Assembly: GCA_032718475.1 (NCBI GenBank)
Contig: JAUCBJ010006399.1
Coordinates: 1-29,904 of the forward strand
Source of the DNA: Nemertoderma westbladi
Taxonomy: Eukaryota > Xenacoelomorpha > Nemertodermatida > Nemertodermatidae
Length of the DNA stretch: 29,904 bases
Direction of reading: 5' to 3'
Shown piece by piece: positions 12,001 to 24,000 of this stretch (within the stretch, counting starts at the first letter, position 1; the number at the start of each line of letters is the position of its first letter). A program made the translations under genes and the position numbers. The notes under the pieces are model-generated. The model was not told the origin of the DNA. It did not search any database and saw only the letters and a list, made by a program, of their open reading frames with translations.

Positions 12001-15000
12001 CAGTATATTGATTACCTGTGCCATTAGATCCGCTCTCAGTATCGGGTACAGTTACAGTACATTGATTACCTGTGCCATTAGATCCGCTCTCAGTATTGGT
12101 TACAGTTACAGTACATTGATTACCTGTGCCATTAGATCCGCTCTCAGTATCGGGTACAGTTAAGTACATTGATTACCTGTGCCATTAGATCCGCTCTCAG
12201 TATTGGGTACAGTTACAGTACATTGATTACCTGTGCCATTAGATCCGCTCTCAGTATTGGTTACAGTTACAGTACATTGATTACCTGTGCCATTAGATCC
12301 GCTCTCAGTATGGGGTACAGTTAAGGTACATTGATTACCTGTGCCATTAGATCCGCTCACAGTATTGGTTACAGTTACAGTACATTGATTACCTGTGCCA
12401 TTAGATCCGCTCTCAGTATGGGGTACAGTTACAGTACATTGATTACCTGTGCCATTAGATCCGCTCTCAGAATTGGTTACAGTTACAGTACATTGATTAC
12501 CTGTGCCATTAGATCCGCTCACACTATTGGGTACAGTTACAGTACATTGATTACCTGTACCATTAGATCCGCTCTCAGTATTGGGTACAGTTACAGTACA
12601 TTGATTACCTGTGCCATTAGATCCGCTCTCAGTATCGGGTACAGTTACAGTACATTGATTACCTGTGCCATTAGATCCGCTCACACTATTGGGTACAGTT
12701 ACAGTACATTGATTACCTGTGCCATTAGATCCGCTCACACTATTGGGTACAGTTACAGTACATTGATTACCTGTGCCAATAGATCCGCTCTCAGTATTGG
12801 GTACAGTTACAGTACATTGATTACCTGTGCCATTAGATCCGCTCTCAGTATTGGTTACAGTTACAGTACATTGATTACCTGTGCCATTAGATCCGCTCTC
12901 AGTATTGGGTACAGTTACAGTACATTGATTACCTGTGCCATTAGATCCGCTCTCAGTATTGGGTACAGTTACAGTACATTGATTACCTGTGCCATTAGAT
13001 CCGCTCACACTATTGGGTACAGTTACAGTACATTGATTACCTATGCCAATAGATCCGCTCTCAGTATGGGGTACAGTTACAGTACATTGATTACCTGTGC
13101 CATTAGATCCGCTCTCAGTATTGGGTACAGTTACAGTACATTGATTACCTGTGCCAATAGATCCGCTCTCAGTATCGGGTATAGTTACAGTACATTGATT
13201 ACCTGTGCCATTAGATCCGCTCTCAGTATTGGGTACAGTTACAGTACATTGATTACCTGTACCATTAGATCCGCTCTCAGTATTGGGTACAGTTACAGTA
13301 CATTGATTACCTGTGCCATTAGATCCGCTCTCAGTATCGGGTACAGTTACAGTACATTGATTACCTGTGCCATTAGATCCGCTCACACTATTGGGTACAG
13401 TTACAGTACATTGATTACCTGTGCCATTAGATCCGCTCACACTATTGGGTACAGTTACAGTACATTGATTACCTGTGCCAATAGATCCGCTCTCAGTATT
13501 GGGTACAGTTACAGTACATTGATTACCTGTGCCATTAGATCCGCTCTCAGTATTGGTTACAGTTACAGTACATTGATTACCTGTGCCATTAGATCCGCTC
13601 TCAGTATTGGGTACAGTTACAGTACATTGATTACCTGTGCCATTAGATCCGCTCTCAGTATTGGGTACAGTTACAGTACATTGATTACCTGTGCCATTAG
13701 ATCCGCTCACACTATTGGGTACAGTTACAGTACATTGATTACCTATGCCAATAGATCCGCTCTCAGTATGGGGTACAGTTACAGTACATTGATTACCTGT
13801 GCCATTAGATCCGCTCTCAGTATTGGGTACAGTTACAGTACATTGATTACCTGTGCCAATAGATCCGCTCTCAGTATCGGGTATAGTTACAGTACATTGA
13901 TTACCTGTGCCATTAGATCCGCTCTCAGTATTGGGTACAGTTACAGTACATTGATTACCTGTACCATTAGATCCGCTCTCAGTATTGGGTACAGTTACAG
14001 TACATTGATTACCTGTGCCAATAGATCCGCTCTCAGTATGGGGTACAGTTACAGTACATTGATTACCTGTGCCATTAGATCCGCTCACACTATGGGGTAC
14101 AGTTACAGTATATTGATTACCTGTGCCATTAGATCCGCTCTCAATATTGGGTACAGTTACAGTACATTGATTACCTGTGCCATTAGATCCGCTCACACTA
14201 TGGGGTACAGTTACAGTATATTGATTACCTGTGCCATTAGATCCGCTCACACTATTGGGTACAGTTACAGTACATTGATTACCTGTGCCATTAGATCCGC
14301 TCTCAATATTGGGTACAGTTACAGTACATTGATTACCTGTGCCAATAGATCCGCTCTCAGTATGGGGTACAGTTACAGTACATTGATTACCTGTACCATT
14401 AGATCCGCTCTCAGTATGGGCTACAGTTACAGTACATGGATTACCTGTACCATTAGATCCGCTCACTCTATGGGGTACAGTTACAGTACATTGATTACCT
14501 GTGCCAATAGATCCGCTCTCAGTATGGGGTACAGTTACAGTACATTGATTACCTGTACCATTAGATCCGCTCTCAGTATGGGCTACAGTTACAGTACATT
14601 GATTACCTGTGCCATTAGATCCGCTCACACTATTGGGTACAGTTACAGTACATTGATTACCTGTGCCATTAGATCCGCTCTCAGTATGGGGTACAGTTAC
14701 AGTACATTGATTACCTGTGCCATTAGATCCGCTCTCAGTATCGGGTACAGTTACAGTACATTGATTACCTGTGCCATTAGATCCGCTCTCAGTATGGGGT
14801 ACAGTTACAGTACATTGATTACCTGTGCCATTAGATCCGCTCTCAGTATTGGGTACAGTTACAGTACATTGATTACCTGTGCCATTAGATCCGCTCTCAG
14901 TATTGGGTACAGTTACAGTACATTGATTACCTGTGCCATTAGATCCGCTCTCAGTATTGGGTACAGTATGGGTTCAATGTGGTCTATTTCCTGAATGATC

Positions 15001-18000
15001 AACGTCTTTCCGAACCTAACAGCTAACTCTAAGGCAGTAACGAAGTTAGCGTCCTGCTGGTTAACAACTTCTAATCGCTGATCGCGAAGATGACGTTTCA
15101 ACCATTCCGTTGCCTAGATTCAATTAAAAAATAATTAAAACATGCAAATCAACACCCCCCATCCCACCCCCCCCCCCCCCCCCCCCCCCCCCTCACGCAC
15201 TCGCAAACAGACTTGAAAAACGGTCCCAGTCTAATTATAACAGTTCTCTGATGCTCGCAGTTCTGTTTCCCGATATTTTAAGCACTAACCTGAGAACTTG
15301 GATCAATAAGGTAGGAGCACAAATCGTTGTGTTTAATAATAACAGCGTTCTCCATTGATAGGTCGTCACTAGGCAACCCTTCAGCCTTCCACTTGAGTTG
15401 CTCCGATTCGGTGGAGAGGAATCGTCGAATCTCGAAGTTTTTCAAGCCGAGTTGATCGCACCACGCCTTCACGGAATCACGTCGTACGTCCTCTGGAGCC
15501 GAGGGCAGGTAGGTGATAAACGCCGCCGCAATAAGCGCCCTGGTGGGAGGTGATAACAAGTTGTAATTACTGCAGCGCCTTGATGGCAGATCAGGTAAAA
15601 GTTATAATGATCTAACATAATTAAAGCTTTCTTTCCTTCCGAGTTGATAATCTTGTTGAAATAGTTGTTTCGTTTTGGCCATAAAGTATTATATAATATC
15701 AGGATACCAAATCAATGTGTATTAGGTGCGAATCTCAATGGATCCCAGGTTGCTAACCTAGCTGGCAGTGTTGTTGTCTCGTTACTAAGTTCCTTCACCT
15801 GGTTGCTCCAACGTTTGTACTCGCTGTCGAGTTTACCAACTAGGTTCTCAGCCGCCGTTATCATCTCGTTAGCTTTGTCCAACTCAATCTTTAGTTTAGC
15901 TGCAACAGTTGTGTTTTTCTCAAAACTGAAACAAATAAAAAACGATTGTTCTAGGAGTTACGATTGATTTCATACAGACGTTCTTAACGAGAAGTGTTCA
16001 GATTGCAGCAAACACTACCATGAAGTATGTAAGGTTTACTAAACTTATTAATTGACAACGTACCCATTCCGCAGTTCCAATACTTTTCCATCCACTTCGG
16101 CTAACGCCGATTTCAAACCATCCAGTTGGGCCTGGCTTCTGTCAACGTTCTTCTGTAACACCGCTTGTTCATTCTCCAAGGGTGCGATCGACTCGATTAC
16201 CTTGGAGTATCTATATAAAGACAGCAATGATCGCTATATTACTGAAGTGCTTACATTTTATGTGTGTGGTGTAGGAGTGAAGTCAACCACACCCACCGCC
16301 ACCGTCCGCTTGTATTGTGCTACTACGCAAGCATTATACAACATCAGACAGACAATATTCAGAACACTGAAAACTATTAATACATGCGTGCACTAGTCAC
16401 TGTATTAGACCACGCTTGTGTGTCTACCTACCAAACATTTTCCCGCACCCAGGCCGCCGGTTGTGTGTCTACCTACCTAACATTTTCTTGCACCCAGGCC
16501 GCCGGTTGTGTGTCTACCTACCTAACATTTTCCTGCACCCAGGCCGCCGGTTGTGTGTCTACCTACCTAACATTTTCTTGCACCCAGGCCGCCGGTTGTG
16601 TGTCTACCTACCTAACATTTTCCTGCACCCAGGCCGCCGGTTGTGTGTCTACCTACCTAACATTTTCCTGCACCCAGGCCGCCGGTTGTGTGTCTACCTA
16701 CCAAACATTTTCCTACACCCAGGCCGCCGGTGTGTGTCTACCTACCTAACATTTTCCTGCACCCAGGCCGCCGGTTGTGTGTCTACCTACCTAACATTTT
16801 CTTGCACCCAGGCCGCCGGTGGGTGTCTACCTACCTAACATTTTCCTGCACCCAGGCCGCCGGTTGTGTGTCTACCTACCTAACATTTTCCTGCACCCAG
16901 GCCGCCGGTTGTGTGTCTACCTACCTAACATTTTCCTGCACCCAGGCCGCCGGTTGTGTGTCTACCTACCAAACATTTTCCTACACCCAGGCCGCCGGTT
17001 GTGTGTCTACCTACCAAACATTTTCCTACACCCAGGCCGCCGGTGTGTGTCTACCTACCTAACATTTTCCTGCACCCAGGCCGCCGGTTGTGTGTCTACC
17101 TACCTAACATTTTCTTGCACCCAGGCCGCCGGTGGGTGTCTACCTACCTAACATTTTCCTACACCCAGGCCGCCGGTGTGTGTCTACCTACCTAACATTT
17201 TCCTGCACCCAGGCCGCCGGTTGTGTGTCTACCTACCTAACATTTTCTTGCACCCAGGCCGCCGGTGGGTGTCTACCTACCTAACATTTTCCTACACCCA
17301 GGCCGCCGGTGGGTGTCTACCTACCTAACATTTTCCTGCACCCAGGTCGCCGGTGGGTGTCTACCTACCTAACATTTGCCTGCACCCAGGCCGCCGGTTG
17401 TGTGTCTACCTACCTAACATTTTCCTGCACCCAGGCCGCCGGTTGTGTGTCTACCTACCTAACATTTTCCTGCACCCAGGCCGCCGGTGTGTGTCTACCT
17501 ACCTAACATTTTCCTGCACCCAGGCCGCCGGTTGTGTGTCTACCTACCTAACATTTTCCCGCACCCAGGCCGCCGGTTGTGTGTCTACCTACCTAACATT
17601 TGCCTGCACCCAGGCCGCCGGTTGTGTGTCTACCTACCTAACATTTTCCTGCACCCAGGCCGCCGGTTGTGTGTCTACCTACCTAACATTTTCCTGCACC
17701 CAGGCCGCCGGTTGTGTGTCTACCTACCTAACATTTTCCTGCACCCAGGCCGCCGGTTGTGTGTCTACCTACCTAACATTTTCCTGCACCCAGGCCGCCG
17801 GTTGTGTGTCTACCTACCTAACATTTTCCTGCACCCAGGCCGCCGGTTGTGTGTCTACCTACCTAACATTTTCCCGCACCCAGGCCGCCGGTTGTGTGTC
17901 TACCTACCTAACATTTTCCTGCACCCAGGCCGCCGGTGGGTGTCTACCTACCTAACATTTTCCTGCACCCAGGCCGCCGGTTGTGTGTCTACCTACCTAA

Positions 18001-21000
18001 CATTTTCATGCACCCAGGCCGCCGGTTGTGTGTCTACCTACCTAACATTTTCCTGCACCCAGGCCGCCGGTTGTGTGTCTACCTACCTAACATTTCCCCG
18101 CACCCAGGCCGCCGGTTGCGTGTCTACCTACCTAACATTTTCCTGCAGCCAGGCCTCCGGTTGTGTGTCTACCTACCTAACATTTCCCCGCACCCAGGCC
18201 GCCGGTTGCGTGTCTACCTACCTAACATTTTCCTGCAGCCAGGCCGCCGGTTGTGTGTCTACCTACCTAACATTTTCCTGCAGCCAGGCCTCCGGTTGTG
18301 TGTCTACCTACCTAACATTTCCCCGCACCCAGGCCGCCGGTTGCGTGTCTACCTACCTAACATTTTCCTGCACCCAGGCCGCCGGTTGTGTGTCTACCTA
18401 CCTAACATTTCCCCGCACCCAGGCCGCCGGTTGCGTGTCTACCTACCTAACATTTTCCTGCAGCCAGGCCGCCGGTTGTGTGTCTACCTACCTAACATTT
18501 TCCTGCACCCAGGCCGCCGGTTGTGTGTCTACCTACCTAACATTTTCCTTTCCTGCACCCAGGCCGCCGGTGGGTGTCTACCTACCTAACATTTCCCCGC
18601 ACCCAGGCCGCCGGTGGGTGTCTACCTACCTAACATTTTCCTGCACCCAGGCCGCCGGTTGTGTGTCTACCTACCTAACATTTTCCTGCACCCAGGCCGC
18701 CGGTTGTGTGTCTACCTACCTAACATTTTCCTGCACCCAGGCCGCCGGTTGTGTGTCTACCTACCTAACATTTTCTTGCACCCAGGCCACCGGTTGTGTG
18801 TCTACCTACCTAACATTTGCCTGCACCCAGGCCGCCGGTTGTGTGTCTACCTACCTAACATTTTCCTGCACCCAGGCCGCCGGTGGGTGTCTACCTACCT
18901 AACATTTTCCTGCACCCAGGCCGCCGGTGGGTGTCTACCTACCTAACATTTTCCTGCACCCAGGCCGCCGGTTGTGTGTCTACCTACCTAACATTTGCCT
19001 GCACCCAGGCCGCCGGTTGTGTGTCTACCTACCTAACATTTTCCTGCACCCAGGGCGCCGGTGGGTGTCTACCTACCTAACATTTCCCCGCACCCAGGCC
19101 GCCGGTTGTGTGTCTACCTACCTAACATTTTCATGCACCCAGGCCGCCGGTTGTGTGTCTACCTACCTAACATTTTCCTGCACCCAGGCCGCCGGTTGTG
19201 TGTCTACCTACCTAACATTTGCCTGCACCCAGGCCGCCGGTTGTGTGTCTACCTACCTAACATTTTCCTGCACCCAGGCCGCCGGTGGGTGTCTACCTAC
19301 CTAACATTTCCCCGCACCCAGGCCGCCGGTTGTGTGTCTACCTACCTAACATTTTCCTGCACCCAGGCCGCCGGTTGTGTGTCTACCTACCTAACATTTT
19401 CCCGCACCCAGGCCGCCGGTTGTGTGTCTACCTACCTAACATTTTCCCGCACCCAGGCCGCCGGTTGTGTGTCTACCTACCTAACATTTTCCCGCACCCA
19501 GGCCGCCGGTTGTGTGTCTACCTACCTAACATTTTCCCGCACCCAGGCCGCCGGTTGTGTGTCTACCTACCTAACATTTTCCCGCACCCAGGCCGCCGGT
19601 GGGTGTCTACCTACCTAACATTTTCCTGCACCCAGGCCGCCGGTTGTGTGTCTACCTACCTAACATTTTCCTGCACCCAGGCCGCCGGTTGTGTGTCTAC
19701 CTACCTAACATTTGCCTTCACCCAGGCCGCCGGTTGTGTGTCTACCTACCTAACATTTTCCTGCACCCAGGCCGCCGGTGGGTGTCTACCTACCTAACAT
19801 TTTCCTGCACCCAGGCCGCCGGTGGGTGTCTACCTACCTAACATTTTCCTGCACCCAGGCCGCCGGTGGGTGTCTACCTACCTAACATTTTCCTGCACCC
19901 AGGCCGCCGGTTGTGTGTCTACCTACCTAACATTTTCCTTTCCCGCACCCAGGCCGCCGGTTGTGTGTCTACCTACCTAACATTTTCCTGCACCCAGGCC
20001 GCCGGTGGGTGTCTACCTACCTAACATTTTCCTGCACCCAGGCCGCCGGTTGTGTGTCTACCTACGTAACATTTTCCCGCACCCAGGCCGCCGGTGGGTG
20101 TCTACCTACCTAACATTTTCCTGCACCCAGGCCGCCGGTGGGTGTCTACCTACCTAACATTTTCCTGCACCCAGGCCGCCGGTTGTGTGTCTACCTACCT
20201 AACATTTTCCTTTCCCGCACCCAGGCCGCCGGTTGTGTGTCTACCTACCTAACATTTTCCTGCACCCAGGCCGCCGGTTGTGTGTCTACCTACCTAACAT
20301 TTTCCCGCACCTAGGCCGCCGGTTGTGTGTCTACCTACCTAACATTTTCCCGCACCCAGGCCGCCGGTTGTGTGTCTACCTACCTAACATTTTCCTTTCC
20401 CGCACCCAGGCCGCCGGTTGTGTGTCTACCTACCTAACATTTTCCTTTCCCGCACCCAGGCCGCCGGTTGTGTGTCTACCTACCTAACATTTTCCTGCAC
20501 CCAGGCCGCCGGTTGTGTGTCTACCTACCTAACATTTTCCCGCACCCAGGCCGCCGGTTGTGTGTCTACCTACCTAACATTTTCTTGCACCCAGGCCGCC
20601 GGTGGGTGTCTACCTACCTAACATTTTCCCGCACCCAGGCCGCCGGTTGTGTGTCTACCTACCTAACATTTTCCTGCACCCAGGCCGCCGGTTGTGTGTC
20701 TACCTACCTAACATTTTCCTGCACCCAGGCCGCCGGTTGTGTGTCTACCTACCTAACATTTGCCTGCACCCAGGCCGCCGGTTGTGTGTCTACCTACCTA
20801 ACATTTTCCCGCACCCAGGCCGCCGGTTGCGTGTCTACCTACCTAACATTTTCCCGCACCCAGGCCGCCGGTTGTGTGTCTACCTACCTAACATTTGCCT
20901 GCACCCAGGCCGCCGGTTGTGTGTCTACCTACCTAACATTTTCCCGCACCCAGGCCGCCGGTTGTGTGTCTACCTACCTAACATTTTCCTGCACCCAGGC

Positions 21001-24000
21001 CGCCGGTTGTGTGTCTACCTACCTAACATTTGCCTGCACCCAGGCCGCCGGTTGTGTGTCTACCTACCTAACATTTTCTTGCACCCAGGCCGCCGGTGGG
21101 TGTCTACCTACCTAACATTTTCCCGCACCCAGGCCGCCGGTTGTGTGTCTACCTACCTAACATTTTCCTGCACCCAGGCCGCCGGTTGTGTGTCTACCTA
21201 CCTAACATTTTCCTGCACCCAGGCCGCCGGTTGTGTGTCTACCTACCTAACATTTGCCTGCACCCAGGCCGCCGGTTGTGTGTCTACCTACCTAACATTT
21301 TCCTGCACCCAGGCCGCCGGTTGTGTGTCTACCTACCTAACATTTGCCTGCACCCAGGCCGCCGGTGGGTGTCTACCTACCTAACATTTTCCCGCACCCA
21401 GGCCGCCGGTTGTGTGTCTACCTACCTAACATTTGCCTGCACCCAGGCCGCCGGTTGTGTGTCTACCTACCTAACATTTTCCTGCACCCAGGCCGCCGGT
21501 TGTGTGTCTACCTACCTAACATTTTCCTACACCCAGGCCGCCGGTGTGTGTCTACCTACCTAACATTTTCCTGCACCCAGGCCGCCGGTGGGTGTCTACC
21601 TACCTAACATTTTCCTGCACCCAGGCCGCCGGTTGTGTGTCTACCTACCTAACATTTTCCCGCACCCAGGCCGCCGGTTGTGTGTCTACCTACCTAACAT
21701 TTTCCCGCACCCAGGCCGCCGGTTGTGTGTCTACCTACCTAACATTTTCCTGCACCCAGGCCGCCGGTGGGTGTCTACCTACGTAACATTTTCCCGCACC
21801 CAGGCCGCCGGTTGCGTGTCTACCTACCTAACATTTTCCTGCACCCAGGCCGCCGGTTGTGTGTCTACCTACCTAACATTTTCCCGCACCCAGGCCGCCG
21901 GTTGTGTGTCTACCTACCTAACATTTTCCTGCACCCAGGCCGCCGGTTGTGTGTCTACCTACCTAACATTTTCCTGCACCCAGGCCGCCGGTTGTGTGTC
22001 TACCTACCTAACATTTTCCTGCACCCAGGCCGCCGGTTGTGTGTCTACCTACCTAACATTTTCCTGCACCCAGGCCGCCGGTTGTGTGTCTACCTACCTA
22101 ACATTTTCCTGCACCCAGGCCGCCGGTTGTGTGTCTACCTACCTAACATTTTCCTGCACCCAGGCCGCCGGTTGTGTGTCTACCTACCTAACATTTTCCT
22201 GCACCCAGGCCGCCGGTTGTGTGTCTACCTACCTAACATTTTCCTGCACCCAGGCCGCCGGTTGTGTGTCTACCTACCTAACATTTTCCCGCACCCAGGC
22301 CGCCGGTGGGTGTCTACCTACCTAACATTTTCCTGCACCCAGGCCGCCGGTGGGTGTCTACCTACCTAACATTTGCTTGCACCCAGGCAGCCAGCGGGGC
22401 AGCTGCAGCACTAGCTCTCCTCGCCGCTGTCATATCGAATGAACTTTTGTTCTTCTCCAACAACTGTTCCACGGCTGATCTGGTAGCTGGTCGAATATTT
22501 CTTGCATCAAACTCTTTAATCTGCTCTCTCACACCTAACATTAAAATACAATTGGAAAAGTTATAAATTACATGGGAAATAAAAATTTCGAGAGCAATGC
22601 ATCTACTGTAAACCTTTGGATCTAAAAGGAATTCATGACAGCTATTTTGTGTTTATACATGCCTTTCTGGGATAAGAATGTTTTCATAGCGGCCCAAGAT
22701 GTGTCTAGATTGTTCATCAACCGAAGAACCCCCTCCAATATATCCCGTATAACATCAGGCGGGGCCCGTAGGGATCGGATCTCCGTAATATCCCGTGTAC
22801 TAATCATACCAACGGCCTCAGCTGCTTCTCTTAGAACTGGTTCAACCGACGCCAGTTCTTTGTCTATCGCTAACTTCCGCTTCTCTAGTTTTAATACCTG
22901 AATTCAATAAAACAGCAGTTTAAGTTATTAATATATTTTATACAAATTTTATGTTGACTTATTTCAAGTGCGGTCCCCCCGGAACTGCGTTCTCGCCGAA
23001 ATGAAAACTACCCTGGCCCCATGTTGGGATCGAACCCACAACCTCTCGTGGCATAGGTGTGATTCAATGTAACAACGGGCTGAACCAAAGAGCCGGAGTG
23101 GAAGGATTAAATATTATGAGTTGGTTCCATATTAACTCACCTCCTCCCCCATCTTCCCTTTAAGGACTTCCATCTCTGTCTTCTGTTGAGAGGCGCCTTG
23201 CATTGCAATGGTTATCTCCCTAAGCGCCTTGTCTGCATGAGCTTGAGCCTCCCCTACCAACGCCTGTTGTTCTGCAGCTCCCTCCTTTAATCTATCCACC
23301 TATTATTGTAAATATATGGGGAGTTTAGCTGTAATTAGTAAACTTAAAATTCGTTAGTCGGTCGGTCGGTCGGTCGGTCGGTCGGTCGGTCGGTCGGTCG
23401 GTCGGTCGGTCGGTCGGTCGGTCGGTCGGTCGGTCGGTCGGTCGGTCGGTCGGTCGGTCGGTCGGTCGGTCGGTCGGTCGGTCGGTCGGTCGGTCGGTCG
23501 GTCGGTCGGTCGGTCGGTCGGTCGGTCGGTCGGTCGGTCGGTCGGTCGGTCGGTCGGTCGGTCGGTCGGTCGGTCGGTCGGTCGGTCGGTCGGTCGGTCG
23601 GTCGGTCGGTCGGTCGGTCGGTCGGTCGGTCGGTCGGTCGGTCGGTCGGTCGGTCGGTCGGTCGGTCGGTCGGTCGGTCGGTCGGTCGGTCGGTCGGTCG
23701 GTCGGTCGGTCGGTCGGTCGGTCGGTCGGTCGGTCGGTCGGTCGTTCGTTTACTTCGTACTGCGCGAAGTCCCTACGAACGTATATTTAGTTAGTAAACT
23801 AATAATCCGTTAGTTATTAGTTAGATGTGAGTAAAGAATGTAGTTTGGTAATCCGTAAGGAGTAATGGATGAATGTAAATGTAAATTGAGGAACACCCAA
23901 GGTGTACTCAATAACAGGTCATGCCGGATTGCTGAAATTAGCGGAGGCCGATCGTTTCCCTATTTATGGCACTTTTTTATAATATTTCCTTAGAAACTTA

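Noticed and set aside
12160-14628. 822-codon minus-strand open frame of an 18-residue Ser/Thr/Asn repeat with NGT sites
   Set aside because: It is a side effect of a 54 bp unit in an intron; the plus strand is open too (887 codons), and the unit is derived from a DYNC2H1 exon read in another frame.
10598-14967. CRISPR-like array
   Set aside because: Units are contiguous without unique spacers, in a eukaryotic intron, and match the adjacent exon end.
16414-22388. Many overlapping plus-strand open frames (Cys/Thr- and Pro/Arg-rich)
   Set aside because: They come from the 45 bp period with 44 bp units switching frames; no start context, conservation or promoter.
23018-23098. Functional tRNA gene
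   Set aside because: Mismatched T stem and irregular length between A and B boxes; better as SINE or pseudogene.
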